A DNA stretch of 64,000 bases. It comes from Castor canadensis (lineage: Eukaryota; Chordata; Mammalia; Rodentia; Castoridae). Numbering within the stretch: the first letter of the stretch is position 1; the number at the start of each line of letters is the position of its first letter. Of this stretch, positions 1 to 13,110 are shown piece by piece. The position numbers and the translations under genes were made by a program. The notes beneath the pieces are model-generated. The model was given only the letters and a program-made list of their open reading frames with translations. It made no database searches and was not told the DNA's origin. Location of the stretch: assembly GCF_047511655.1 (NCBI RefSeq), contig NC_133397.1, forward strand, positions 40,872,001 through 40,936,000, in the 5' to 3' direction.

Positions 1-1149
1 AAGGAGACAGTGCAAGGATGCTCTTCCTACCTGTAAGGAAACACCAGAGAACCCAGTGCTTCCACTTGCATCTTCCTTGGGAAAATGGAATCGTACACCT
101 GGCCCAGTAGAGTGTCAAAGCCGGAATGCTGGGATGGGAGATGTGCTCCTTTCTGGCTGGTGGCAGAGCATACCTGGAGGGAGCTCTTGACCCTTAGGTG
201 CCTCTTCCCACCACGCAACTTCTCCCCACCACTTTCCAGGCAGGGTCATTAAGTAAAATAGAAATAGATAATAATTTTTTTGTGTGTGCAGAAACCACCT
301 CTCTCCTCCCCTCTTCTTGGGGTTGATTAACTTAGCTGGAACAAATGAACCTAAAGTGATTTTTGAGTGCCATCTCTAAGTGGTAATTACTGAGTGTTTA
401 TTGAGTTCTTCTGAAGGCGGTAATCCTTATTAAGGGGATCCTTTCTCTCCCCTGTCTCCCAGTTTCTTCTTCAGTGTGAGACTGGCAAGTCGGAAAATAA
501 ATGAGCTGGAAGAAAACTTTTCTTTTTTCTAGGAGTTGTGTCATGTTTTTGAAGGACAGTGCTGAAAGTACTGTCCTCCCTTCAGGGAAGAAATAGTGCT
601 TCAAGGATGCCTCAGTGAGAGCAACTCCAGAATCAGCAGGGCCAGTTCAGGATTTACCCAGGCAACCACTAGCCAAATGTCTTCCTTCCCAGGATCTTGC
701 TAATGGAGGCCACATGTTCATCTCATGGGGCTTTTGGAGGTCATTGACATTTTCTTCAGATTTTTTTCAGTAGACATTGGTGGCTTTCTTAGTGACTGAC
801 ATTCTCTCTCAGACCCACTTGGAATCAATCCTGTCTCCTGGTTCCTCGTATAACAAAGACTCCTATATGTCCTCACCTGGCCTCACTCAGGTTACCTGAG
901 TCCTCTGTGACTCAGGTAATCGAGCAATTCCATCGTTGTGGTTTGAGAGCCTTGGTGAGCTCCTAGAAGACATCACATTCTACCCTAGGGTGACATCTGC
1001 CCCTGTGGTCACCAGAGGTCCCAGGTGTCAATTCAGAAGCGGGTGCCATCCTGTGGTGTCAAAGGACATGGGCACTGATTGATTTTAAACCATTGCATCT
1101 ATGTACATATGTATGTATGTCTGTATGTGTCTATCTGTTGTCTGTCTCT
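1..1149. other. Intergenic sequence, no gene seen
   Basis: Ordinary single-copy-looking DNA with short scattered reading frames only. It contains a small perfect inverted repeat at 885-901 and an ATGT/CTGT-rich tract at about 1101-1148. Confidence 0.5.
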
Positions 1150-1205
1150 GCAGTAGCAGGGATTGTGCATGCTAGGCCAGTTCTTCACTGAGCTACAGCC
1201 CTCAC
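1150..1205 (-). repeat. ID-like SINE fragment
   Basis: Reverse-oriented tRNA-derived fragment with the signature 'gctaggcc..ttcttcactgagctacagccct'. It is short and diverged. Confidence 0.5.
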
Positions 1206-1689
1206 CTATGACATTCTCTTGTTATCCCAAAAGCTAGGGAAAAGCCTGATTTCCTTGACCTGAGGCTGAATTGCTGCACTCCCTATGTAGCTTTTGCCAT
1301 CTCTGGTCCCTGTCCTTGGAGCTTCTAGGCCTCCTTCTGTCACCTGACCGCGTATCCTCTTCAGTGGCACAGGCAGCCCGGGGACTCATCTGACAGTGCC
1401 CTCACCACTTGGAATAGGCTGATCAGTCCTTCCCAGCCTGGTTATTTACTCATAAGTAATTTGACCTTCCAAGGCTTCCCCTGCCTGACTGCTTCCTGGC
1501 TTTGGCTCTGCTTGGTCTGGCTTCCTCTTTTCTTGGCTTCAGCTCTTTCTCTGCCTGCCCTACTCCTGTACCAGCTGCTACACAGCTGGAGGTTAGAGCT
1601 GTGGCAGGGCCCTCTTCTCCAAGAGGGCTTCATTTCACAGAGCTATTAGTCCTTGGATATTCAGAGCTGTGAGGAGATTCAGCCAACTC

Positions 1690-1760
1690 CATCAAGTTCT
1701 AAACTAATCAGAAATGAGGAAACTGAGGACCTAAGGCCACACAGATGGTGTGAATGTCAT
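1690..1760 (-). repeat. MIR remnant
   Basis: Contains 'gaggaaactgaggacctaaggccacacag', the reversed MIR core; ancient mammalian tRNA-SINE. Confidence 0.5.
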
Positions 1761-3570
1761 TTCCAGGGATGGCGGTGGTGAGCACCTATGTGCCCCATGT
1801 CTGGGGCAGGTCATACTGGAGGACCACCACTAAGCTGCTAATCAGCCTTGACAGTGAGGCAAAGTCTGATGTCTAGTGTGTGCACCATCCCCTTCTCAGC
1901 TTTCCTGGTAGGCTCCTCTCTGCAGTTGTGAAGGGACTGACAGTCACAGGGCCCATTGTCTTAGCCACAGAGTGGCCCGTGACCCAAGCTGTGCTATCAG
2001 AGTTAATATGCAGATTCTGAGAAAGAGAATATCTTCATCCACCATTGTTAGACTTGCATGTTGTGCAGCTGTGGGCCTGCCCCATTTCCCTTCTTCCCAC
2101 TCAACCATCCCAGAGAGACTGCAGTGGGAAGAATTAGGTCAACATGCACAGAGTGGATAGCTATTGGTTATTGATGGAAGGTTGCAAGATCAAGAAAGCC
2201 AGATGCCCACAGCAATGGAATCCAGGGAGTTTCTGAGGTTAACTCCAACTCTGCACCTCTAAGTCATGAAGCAACCAGTTCCTTTTTGGTTTAAGCTGCT
2301 CTCTGATTCTCCAACACCAACTGGGTGTCCAGCAATTCAATGTAATTCTGACACTAACCACCCAAAGTTAGTGAGCCCCATAGGTTAAGGCTTCAGTCCC
2401 AAAAGACCACTCTCACTTTGGATACTGGCTACAAATGGGATGCCCAGAACACCCATATTTCTGCCCATCTGACAGCAGATTTGGGGGTTCCCACAAGCCC
2501 TCCTCAGATTTGCTAATTCACTAAAACAATTAAAGAGGGCAGAGCTCAGGGGAGCACTTTTCTATTACTGGTGTATTGTAAGGGATGCAACTCAAGAACA
2601 GCCAAGTGGAAGAGAGGCATAGGGCAAAGTATGGGGGCGGCGTGGGGGGTGATGGCTCAGAGCTACCATGCCACCTCCCAGTCCCTCAGTGTACCCAATT
2701 ATAAGTTCCTTGGATCTTATCTTTTAGGTTGTTTTCTTTCTTTCTTTTTTTACTTTCCATTAAATAGGCATGCTTAATTAAATAATTGACCACAAGTGAT
2801 TGAACTCAAGCTCCAGCCTTCTTCTTTCTCTGAGCTAAGGAATGGGGGGCTGAAAGTTCTAGCACTCATGGGGGTTGGTTGCTTTGGCTCTCTGGCCCTT
2901 TTCTGAAGGTATTTAGGGCTCCCTAAGAGCTACCTCATTAACATAAGCTTAGCTTGAAAGGAGTTCATTATGAATAATAGCATATACCACCACCACCCAG
3001 GAAATCCCAAGGGTTTTAGGAGGTCTGTGTCAGTGACTGGGAGCAAAGACCAAGTGTATTTTGTATTATTCTAGAGATACTCATAGCGCAGTTTCTCTGG
3101 ATGCTTCATGTACCCATTGAGCCAGACTGAAACCCGTGATAGCTAGTTCCCAATGGGCTTCAAAAGAGACGAATGGCACTCACATTTGGTGAATATTCAG
3201 ATTCCAAATGCACCAAAGATAGCCATATTTAAGGCAGTACTAATGTGAGTTGTTTTGTGGCATCATACAGACTGTAAATAAAGCTTTGCACACATGGGTT
3301 TGACTAAAGTGAGGTTATATCAGCAGCAAGTTAGTCACCGCTTTCCTGGATTGTCACTTGTGAGAACACCCATTTCTATGCAGTTCTATGTGTTTGGCAT
3401 CCAGCATATGGCCACACAGGACACTCAAATAGGATGAAATAAATTCATACTGGAGTCCCTGTGTGGCAGGAAGGAAGGGAGGGAGAAGGGAGTTGATGAG
3501 TGCTACAATGAAACAAAAGACAAACTTGAGTTAGGGAAGGTTACCTGGAGACCAGAGAAAAGGTCACCTC
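1761..3570. other. Intergenic sequence, no gene seen
   Basis: No open frame beyond about 70 codons, no clear SINE, and no RNA gene signature. A small CTTT-rich run occurs near 2737-2752. Confidence 0.45.
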
Positions 3571-3581
3571 ACCCCAGAGGT

Positions 3582-3810
3582 TAGAGTGGCCAATGCAATG
3601 ACATGTGATTATGTATGGGACAAGCTATACTCCACCCCCTCTCCCAATTCTGGAGCCTGCTCTAAATGGTACATAAGGAAAGCCCCCTTTGTTCTCAGGG
3701 CTCAGCCTTTGGACATGAGTCCGCTGTCTCTACCACCTTCGTTAATAAACTTGCTTCCCGAAAGCTTTGGTGCCCTCTCAATCTCTGTCTGAGCCCTCCT
3801 GCAACACCTG
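3582..3810 (+). mobile_element. LTR-like fragment (retroviral LTR type)
   Basis: Has the layout of an LTR: a CCAAT-like box near 3590, a GC-rich segment, then AATAAA (3744-3749) followed by a CT/TG-rich R/U5-like stretch. No internal retroviral genes are seen. The family is not identified. Confidence 0.42.
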
Positions 3811-4439
3811 CTCTGTCTCTGAACCTCAGACACTTAGAACCATTTTCTGTAGTTGTAAAATGAGGGTAACAATCGAATCCATACAATTTACCTGTCTATT
3901 AATAATCACAACTCCTTAGTTTCCTGGTGAGAGAAAAATGATCCATACTAACTTCTACCAAAAGGACCATCTGGGCCAGGATTCAGGGGTGCTGACCTCA
4001 GGCTCAGCTGGGTCCAGAGACTACAACAGTTTCTTCCCTCGCTTCCTCTAATCCTGGCCTATTTGAGTATCATCCTTGTGTTGGGTTTCTTCATGTGATC
4101 AGGGAGAGGTGGGGTGGTGGTGTGGAACAAGATGGAGGGACAGGACAGGAAGGGACTTGGCCACTGACAGACAGCAATAAGAGCAAATCCCTACAGCATT
4201 TTCTCATAGGGAAAGATGGCCTCTTTCCTTGGGGTCCTTATAGAAAATTCCAGAAAGGATTCCAATCACCAGATGCCAAGGCCAGCCCTCCTGAGCCATG
4301 TGGATGGGGGAGTATGGGGGAGGAGAGCCTCCCCAGGGAAGTCCTCACAAACATTCTCCTTTAACCAAAACTTTGGTGAGCTCCCTAAGCCCCTTCTGAC
4401 CAGGCTGAACTTGGGCTTCCCCCTGTCCTTATAGAATCC

Positions 4440-4805
4440 AGTTTAAACAAGAACCTTGCTAAGTCAGGCTTGGGAAATTCCTCCCTTGATTTCAGATCAC
4501 CAGCAACACCTCACCTCCACCCTGGCCCCTCTTCAGCAGGGATTCTGTTGAGTGGGTCTCACAGAAATTCCCTTCCCTCTGATGTCTCCTTTTAGTAATT
4601 TTCCATTCACCAACTCCCACCCTATCCTTGCTATAAATCCCCACTTTCTCATGCTGCATTCAGAGTGCTGTACTATCCTGCCCCACTGAAGACCCCAGTG
4701 CAGGGGTCCCTGTAGCTACCGCCATGGCTCCCCTTGAGTAAATTCCTGCCTTTCCCTCTTCAGTCTTTAGCAAGTGTCGTGAATAACTTTTTCTTTAATA
4801 GTACC
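4440..4805 (+). mobile_element. LTR-like fragment with TATA box and AGTAAA
   Basis: TATAAA (4632-4637) and, about 100 bp on, AGTAAA (4737-4742), followed by a T-rich stretch: the spacing of a U3-R-U5 unit. It carries no coding capacity and does not resemble the LTR-like fragment at 3582, so it is probably a separate solo LTR. Confidence 0.42.
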
Positions 4806-5960
4806 ATGTCTCAAAGGCTGAAGAAGGGGTGTGGGCTACGTCCACACGCTGTTCTATAGCCCTATTACAGAGGGAAGGCAGGACAAAAGCGGGGCACAGT
4901 GTCTGGCTCCTCACAAGCTCTCAGTAAACAGCTGCCCCTATGATTAAGATGGCCATGGTGGTAACAAGGAGAAGTGGAAGGAGCTAGAGCAGGGATGGAG
5001 TGTGCTCTGCGCCTCATATGCGGGCGACCACCAGCTGCAAGGCGTGCCCCGTGTGGGGCTAGGTCTTCTGGCGACTGAATCTCCTTCTACTTCACACAGA
5101 GGTGCTGGAGGAGCCAGCAAAGGCTCTAGGAAGAAGGAGCTCTTTGCACTGAGGCAGAGAGTCCCAGATCCCCAAGCATATCAAAGGCCAGAGCTGGGAA
5201 GATGACTCTAAAGTTTTGTAATGAGCAGCTGGGAATCTGTGGCTGGTGATATGGTAAAATGAGAAAAGGTTTAGGAAAATAATTTTCTTGGAGCCAGAAG
5301 CTGCTGAGCCTGGATTGGATTCTGAGTGGGAACCAGCCCAAGACAACAGAGGATGGGGACACCATGTCACGTTCTGTGGCCTTAGCTTGGGGTGTAGCAG
5401 ACTCTCTGCCTCCTGACCTCTACAGAGGGAAACTCTGCTGAGGTGAAGGGCAAACATTAAGGGGAAAGGCACCAACACCCACTGAGACTTGAGTGTGCTA
5501 TCACCTGTCATAGAAAGCGCACTTGACCTGCACTTGACCTGACAGGCTGCAGCCACAGAAAATGGAGGCTCAGGATGAGATTTGCCTGAGGTCTCTGACT
5601 AAGAGGAGGAAGGATTGGCTTCCGGCCCTGCCTCCCTCTCCTGTGAGTGGCTTCCAGTGCACTGCCCCATCATTGTCACTGTGGCATTCAAAACAAGCCA
5701 GTCACATAGGCAAGGTGGATGATTTCCCCACAGACAGCAGAGTAAGCCGAGCTGAAGAGGGCTGGGCCCAAGGCCTCACTCAGACTTGTATAGCTCACAA
5801 GTGGCCGGGTTGGATACTCCGTCTCAATCCACCACACCAAGCTTCTCAACCATGGTGCTTTCCCAGAAATCTTTGCAGGAATCTTGCAGTTAGTTCCTCT
5901 GCAGGGGTGCCTGGCTGTCTGGGGAGGGAGGTGGAGATGCAGTGTTTCATTCAACACAAT

Positions 5961-6163
5961 CTTTTTTTTTTTAAAGTATTGGGGATTGAACCCAGGATCT
6001 TGGAACTTGAGCTGTGCCCCTAGCAATTTTGCTCTTTGGATTTTTTATTTTGTTTTTGAGACAGTCTCCTTAACTTTGCCTAGGCTGGCCTCAAACTCTC
6101 AGTCTTCTTGCTTCTACTTTCTGAGTAGATGGGATTAGAGGCACAACCCACCACACCCAGCTC
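5961..6163 (-). repeat. Composite ID-B1 SINE
   Basis: T-run, then reversed ID unit ('ggggattgaacccaggatct'), then reversed B1 unit ending 'gggattagaggcacaaccca'. The reverse complement reads B1-ID-poly(A). Weak flanking duplications (cattcaaca / cattcagca). Confidence 0.85.
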
Positions 6164-6915
6164 ATTCAGCATTTTGATGTGTCCTTGTTCTAACATAGCA
6201 ACAAAATGTATGACTTTTTCTCCTTCATCAGCTTCAAACTATGGAACTACGGTAGTAACCCAGCACTTTCATAGATAATATTTTTCCTCTCCTTCCCGCT
6301 GCCCCCTGCACCTGCCCTCCCAGTAGGCAGGACTCAGGACTCAAGAGTTGAACTTTACCTGCTGGCTGCAAAGCCCTCCACTTGCTACTCCCCTGCTCAC
6401 TGCGTGCAGGAAAGGGCAGGCCACAAAGACCATCTTTAATGTATCCATTTCCTCCTCATTTAGATCATTTCTTGGGTTTCAAAATCCATCGTGCAAGGTC
6501 CGATTAATTTCTTGGCGGGAATCTGGGCTCTGTACGTTGTCCTCAGGGGAATAACTAAACACCGAATACAGGGAAATGAAAGGCGAGACACAGCCACTGC
6601 TCAGGTTAGAATAATTAGAATTTGAGGCATCTTCCTGGTGGAATAGGAAAAAAAAAATATCCTGGTGTTCTTCATTAGAAAGAGACAAATACTTTATTAA
6701 ATAAAATGAAATTCTGTCATTTGCCTCCAAAGAGAGCTTGGAAAGAGGCCTGGGAGTGTTCTCTGTGCCTCTCTCAGGACACTTTGTTACTTATATTTAG
6801 GTTTGGATATTTAGTTTTTCTTTCTAGATTGTATTGTTCCATATCTACTGCTGTGGACAACTTGTAGCAATTTGTGCATAGTATGTATCGTGACATGATC
6901 CAGGGGTAGGGGATG

Positions 6916-7092
6916 GAGAGAGATAAGTGGATGAATGGATGGATGGATGGATAAGTAAATGGCTGGCTGGCTGGCTGGCTGGCTGGAGAGATGGATGGAT
7001 GGATAAGTGGATGAATAGATGGATAAGTGGATGGATGAATGGATGAGTGGATAGATGGATATAGATGGATGGGTAAGTAGATGGATGAATAA
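6916..7092 (+). repeat. Tetranucleotide array (GGAT)n with inner (GGCT)n
   Basis: Imperfect GGAT/GAAT/GATA units interrupted by a pure GGCT block at about 6961-6986. A short-array satellite with two unit types. Confidence 0.9.
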
Positions 7093-9142
7093 TCCTGGAT
7101 ATTCAGGTTGGCACTGGAACAGATGTTTGCACTAGACAAAGTGTTTGGCACTTTATAAATGTCCCTTCATTATTCGTCACACCAATGCAGTTAAGTAGGT
7201 TTGTTTTCCCATTTCATGATGTTAAAATTGATTCTTGAGAGGTTAAGGAATTTGATTAATAGACTGTCATCTAGGTCAATGTGAATGAAAACAACCAGCA
7301 CAGTCTAAAGGCCAACCCCATACCAAGTAGACCCCAAAAGTTACTTTTATGACATTGTATACAGAGAAGTGTTGACTCAGAAAGCATGTACACGCGGGAT
7401 TAAAGTAAACCGACTCAGGCACTACTGAGGGGCTGAGGGAAAGTTGGCCTCCACAAGGCTTGGGTGATTCAAGTGCCAACCACAGAAGCCCACCCCCTCC
7501 TCCATGTCTGAAGAGCCTGAGGACAGGTGTTGCTGAATAGTGCTAGGGTGCTGGGCCTCTCTATCAAGATCCTTCTCTTCTTCCATGTCCCTCAGCCTTG
7601 TCTCTCTGATGAGCTGCAGGCCACACCCTCTCACAGAAAAGGGGCTGAGAGCACCCTTGCATAGGTGGGCAAACTTTAGAGGAGGGGTCAGAAGAGGCCT
7701 CACTGCTGGAGTTGGGGCTGCCCAGGAACAGTGTCTGCGAGGCCCAGCATCAAGCCTACATCACAATCAGAGGACACAGCTCTGCGGAGCCAGCAGGTCC
7801 AGGAGTTTGGGAGCCCAGTGTGGATTTGGTTCTGGAGACCGAATCTGTGGTGTTTATGTCCCAACCTCCCAGTTCCAAAGCCTACCGCCACCCTGGCTGC
7901 AGGTTTGTCTTTCATAGAAGCCTTATCTGAGGTTAGGCACCTATTGGCAGAACCCACCCAAGGAAACCAGCCACCCTAATGGCTCTGTCCTCTTTGAGGC
8001 TGGGATTCTGACTCACCCTCCCTGCTCACCACTCCCCATATGCTCCAGGCCTATTTTTTGTCATGCCGTGAACAGCTCTTTGGAGGATTCTGCTATCAGT
8101 CACCTGTACTGCGGCATAACTGAAAACCACAGTCTTTGCTTCCTTCCCAATTATTCATATTTTAGATCATTTGGTAGAGAAAAAAGTTTCTGTTAGCAAA
8201 ACAAATAAAAACCACACATAAACAAAACCCAATAACCCTCCTCATTTCTATTTGCATGGCTTCTAATAGTTGACATTATTTTTTCACATGTCATCTTTTG
8301 GGGATGAATTAGTATAACCCTGTTTTGCTTTCATCTCTCAGGAGGTTCATGTGCTGACATGCCAGACTGTGACAGGCCCAGGAAGTACTGAAATATATGT
8401 GTACAAGTACCCTGGGCTTTGGAGTGAATGTTTGGGTTCCAGAACACGTCCCCAAGATGGAGGACAGAGGTTTCCTCTCCCTATCCACCAGGGAGTTGGC
8501 AAGGTAGAGAGGAAACTTGCCAGGATGTTGTAGACTCAAGGCACTGCATTGGAGCATGGAATTCTATGGGGATAGGCGCTGCTTCAACAGGTTGGTAGAT
8601 GGCGGTGTCACTTTCTCTTTCCTGATCCTCATAAACTTGAATCTGCAAAGTCAAGCAAATGCTCCTTTGTCCTCTTAGCCATGGCAATGCACGTGAATGC
8701 CAGAATTGAAAAGATCAGTTCTATAAAGTTTTGCTTTGTGTCTTACTACAACCTGTGGAACAATTTTAATATGCTCTTATTTGGTAAGTTCACGTACCCC
8801 CCCAAAAAATCTATGTACAACACCAAAGTCTAGGACTGTTGTGGTTGGAAGGGCTTCCATTTTACATACACTAGTATAGAGTCACAAGGTGACATGAGCC
8901 ATATGTTCTCGTGGGAAAGATGGGAGGCCTCTGGTGCACATCAGATTGGGGGCTTTGCATTGGGAACAAGGGAGAAGAGATGAGTTGGAGGTGGAGAAGA
9001 GCATGGGTGGGGCACAGTGGTGAGGGCAGGGCATCCATTTCAACTCCCCCAACCTTAAGGCTGCCCGGGAGCGCAGGCCTTCTGATCTTACACCTCTCTA
9101 GAGGTCACACTATGTCAGAGACCTTTTTGTTGTAAGGACAGA
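7093..9142. other. Intergenic sequence, no gene seen
   Basis: Overlapping short frames at 7540-7980 are unsupported and lack family motifs. No SINE is apparent here. Confidence 0.45.
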
Positions 9143-9300
9143 AACATTCTATGTTTGTGCTGTCCGATATAGTGATATAGTGATATAGTGAGTCTGTCTC
9201 AATATGGCTATTATTTGAAATGTGATTACTGCAATAGAAAAGTTGGAAATTTAATTTAAGTTCATTTAAATGTAAATAGCTGTGCATGGTTAGTCGTTAC
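9143..9300 (+). mobile_element. hAT/Charlie-type MITE remnant with TGATATAG triplication
   Basis: 'gtgctgtccgatatagtg..' followed by 'aatatggctattatttgaaatgtgattac' resembles ancient mammalian nonautonomous hAT elements ('cactgtccaatatggtagcc'). A 9-bp unit, gatatagtg, is repeated three times in tandem at about 9165-9191. Confidence 0.45.
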
Positions 9301-9834
9301 ATTAGTGGGCAGCCCACCTCCAGAGAATAGTATTTTCCATGTGTGTCAAAGCAGAAGCTAATGTGAGCAAGGACCTGGAGCCTGTGTAGATTCTCACAGG
9401 ACAGGGTATGAGTGTTGAAGCTGTGCCTTCAGCAGAAAGCTGGCCCATCATTAGTAAGGGACACTTCCTTCCATACTGCATCCAGGTGACTGCTCCTGCT
9501 CTACGCAGACCACATAAAAAGAACTGGACAAAACTGTCCAACCTGGCCAGATGTTTGCTGAGTGTGGCTCTTGATAGCAGCCCCTGTGGGACCCTTACGT
9601 TTTCTCTTTTCCCATTGCCTTCAGAGCTCAAAGGTCAGCTTGTCACATTGCTGGCGTGGTAAAGGAACCCGAGTGAGGGGAGAGAAAGTCTTGTGATCAG
9701 CAGAGAGGCAGAGCTAAGGCAGAAGTAGGGGTGCCTATTGCTTTCCGGTTATGCTTTTCTTTAGCGATTTTACAAGCATCCTATGAATATTTCCCTCAAA
9801 ATGAAGTAGGAAGTCCTCAGAAATGAACAAGAAT

Positions 9835-9966
9835 GGGGCACCATGGTGGGTGTCCTGTAGTTCCAGCTACTCAGGAGGCTGAGGCAGAAGGATGACTTGA
9901 ACCCAGGAGTTTGAAACCAGCCTAGACAACATAGCAAGGCTCCATTTCAACAACCAAAAACCAAAA
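9835..9966 (+). repeat. B1 SINE
   Basis: 7SL-derived monomer: 'ccagctactcaggaggctgag', 'ttgaacccaggagtttgaaac', 'ctccatttcaacaac' and an A-rich tail. Confidence 0.85.
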
Positions 9967-10870
9967 TCAACGTATCTTTTCCCAGACACCAGTTCTTACA
10001 GTAAAAAAGGACTTTCTGGGAGCTTCAGGATGGTTAAAGTGCACTAGTGGGATGGCGGACCATTTTATACCTACTGCTTCTGAACTCTGTTTTGCATTGC
10101 TGAGGCTAGAAGTCTAAAAATTACATTTCCCAGAATTCCTTGCCAGTTTCCTTCTACATGGGTTTGTCAATGAGTGTTGAGGGGCAGAGAAGAACTCAGT
10201 TCTTGTTTGTAGCCAATAGCACACAGCTATGACCCCAGCCTCACCATGAGCCCTCCGAGGTCTCACTGCAGCTGAGCAATGTCCCTTCCGTGTTCTGAAC
10301 ATGCACTGGTCCCTACCCTTCTTGGCCCATGGCTAGCTTGAAGAAAGCCAAATTTTTCAGATTCTCTTGCAGCTAGGTCATGTGACCAAGTACTGGCCAA
10401 TGACAAGGGAACAAGAATGATGCATATTTTTATGGAACCATGCCCTTGAAGAGAAGGGGTGTCCCTACCCTCTTTCCTTTTTACCAAAACATGGATACAC
10501 TGAATCAGCTTGGACCATGGGAACTGGCAGTGTCATGACGGATGGTGGGACAGTAAAATAGAAATATCTGGCACACTGATGTCAAGCAGCAATACTGAAT
10601 AGACCATGCTTGAACTCTAAAGAAAGAGAAATTCACTCTTACCCGCTGGTGGCTGTATTATTTGACTGTTAGCACAGCTGAATCACTTCTAACTGATTCC
10701 TAAGATGTGACTCAGGAAAACTAGACATGGCAGCCCATTTCAAAGGGCTCACACAGCCAAGGCCATTGATCTCCTCTGCCACTAAATCCAGGATGCATTT
10801 TTACTTCATCTGGAAGTCCTGCCTTCTCTCAGCTCTGTGACATCCCATGCCCTCGATTTGCTCCTATGTC

Positions 10871-10990
10871 TCTGATATAGTCTCTTTTTTTCTTTATTCA
10901 TTTATTCATATGTGCATACATTGTTTGGGTTATTTTTCCCCCCATATCAGTCCCTATATCAGAGACTATTTCTGATATAGTCTCTTTTTT
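10871..10990 (+). repeat. 80-bp insert between perfect 20-bp direct repeats
   Basis: The same 20 bases occur at 10871-10890 and 10971-10990. The 80 bp between them begin 'tctttattcatttattc' and hold an inverted copy (10954-10966) of the 13 bp at 10868-10880. This looks like a short retrotransposed insert with a target-site duplication, possibly an L1 end. Confidence 0.6.
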
Positions 10991-11319
10991 GGTCCTTCTT
11001 TAATCTCTTTTGCCTTTTTCTTCTTCTGCTTATCCTTTAATTGTTGGTTATTATCCTCTTTTTATCTCTTTTTTGCACACTCAGGCTGGGGGATTTCATT
11101 TGCCATCTTGAAGCTGAGAATTTCCAGAATGTTTGTCCAGCCTGGATCATCACTTGGTGCTCTAGACTCAGAAAGCCATTTGCTTAGTGGAAACCTGAGA
11201 CACCTCATGGGCCCCTCAAACCCAACCTGTCCCTCATTAGACCCATAGTCTCTTCTGTCCAAGCCTCCTGGTTTGCAGACTCAGTGCTGGCCTCACTGTC
11301 CAGCCAGCTGCTCACCCGG

Positions 11320-11650
11320 CCTGAAACCTGGGATCATCCTAATTCTTCTTTTGCCCACAACCAAGCAAATCATTGATTCTGTTGATCTACTCTCATAGGT
11401 GTCTCTGCTCACCAATGTCACTCTCGCAGCCTTTGCCCACCTCATCATGTCAGTCCTGTTGTCCAAATTATCCTTCTGCAGCACAAACTTCCTAAAATCC
11501 CTCTACCAGTGTCCCAGTGTCCTTGGAATTAAGCAAAATACTTTGGTTTACAAGGGCCTGTATTATCTGGCCTCTTGTCATCTTACTGTGCAGCTCTAGT
11601 CCTGTAGAACTACATGCAGTGCCCCACATGAGCTCAGCTCTGATCTTTTC
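11320..11650 (+). repeat. LINE/L2 remnant
   Basis: CT-rich text with 'ggcctgtattatctggcctcttgtc' and 'atcttttcacataccctcc', the style of an L2 3' end. Diverged and non-coding. Confidence 0.45.
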
Positions 11651-11989
11651 ACATACCCTCCTTTTGCTTGATCCCTCTTCATGTTCTTCATCAGTTCCTA
11701 TATCCCCATCTCTCTGTAGGCTCAGCTTGGACAACCTGCTGCTGAGAGCCTTCCCCTCCTGCAGGGTCGGGATGGCTGCCTCTCCTGGGTGTGCCATGGC
11801 AGCCCAGAGCACCTGTGGCTATGGAGCCCTTGCTATGCTGTCCGGCAGTGCCTGCTTCCTACGGGCCTCCAGAAGCCAGAGTCCACAGACTGCAGGAGCT
11901 CTCCTTTCTTTTTTACCTTTTTCTCTCAGCCCCTAACTCAGGGGTGCCAGACCCCAAACTAGACAAGCAACTTAACCTCTCTAACCCAT

Positions 11990-13110
11990 GACAAAATGGA
12001 GGGAAATTACCAAATTCTATGGCTGCATATTTATTTTTTATTTTGTAAGTGTGATAAATATGAACAGCTCTTGTCAGCAGCCTGGCTTGGTAAATATAAG
12101 TTCTCTTTTTTCCTTGTTAGGAACACAGATATACTCATAGAACGGTAACTGACTCTAGATGGAACAGGGTTGGCTGTCCATCCAGGTATTGTCCACTGGG
12201 CATCTAAAGTGTCACAGCAATCACAGACCTTAGAACCTGAAAGACAGGTAAGGATCATCTGATACCTTCATGCAGATAAATACCCACCTGTACCCATTAC
12301 ACAGCTGGAGACCCCAAAAGGGGGCAGAGCTGGTCAGTGAGCATGTCCCCGCCTAGCTGATGGGTCTTAGCTAGAAGCAGGAACACAGGGAGAGCCCTCT
12401 CTCCAGAAACACTGTAGGCTGGTGTTCTTCAAATGGGGGTGTGTGATTCATGTAAATCATGAAATCAGTTCAGAATTTTTTTGTCCAATATTAAAACAAA
12501 GCAAAACAAAAACTAGAATGGAGACTAGCATAGGGCTGTAGCATACTGCTACAGCGCAGTTTGATGAAACTTCTTGTCTCCTTGTTACCATGTGATGTCA
12601 TTGAAAGCCCCAGCTGTAGACAGAAGAGGGGAGAACTCCCACATTTGGGTGGTTGTGGTTGGCAGGTGGGAGCACAGGAGGCTGGAGTATGAGTTTGGAG
12701 ATTGCGATGGGTGGGGCCAGGATGTGAGTGGCCAACTGATCACTACTCATTGCTAGGACACATGGAAGATGGTGTAGGGAGGGGGATGTGGAGGAGAAAG
12801 GAGGCCTCAGCAGAGTTTGCACTGTGATGTGGCAATTGAGGGCTACCGAACGGGAGAGGTTTGCCAAGGTACCATGGGCAGAAGTGGTGCCTTGGAATGA
12901 CGTGGTTCCCTGCTGGAAAGGCTCCTGCAGAAGCAAGAGGGACTACTTGGTCCCTAGGTCTTCCTGAAATGCCTCTCATAGTGGGGACACTTCACATCAC
13001 TTCTTCTCAGAGTTCCCAGTCTTTGTTTTCTTTGAAAAAAAAAAAATCCCAGTGTCTGCCTGAGTCCCTCCTCAGAACCTCTGGAGTGGGGCCTGGCCTC
13101 AGTATCTTTG
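11990..13110. other. Intergenic sequence, no gene seen
   Basis: Short frames only. No repeat assigned with confidence. Confidence 0.4.

Noticed and set aside
5562..6023. 153-codon plus-strand frame starting at ATG
   Set aside because: Its C-terminal part is translated SINE; no upstream support.
6774..7151. Frame with repeated SIHPS-like peptide
   Set aside because: Translation of the GGAT tetranucleotide array.
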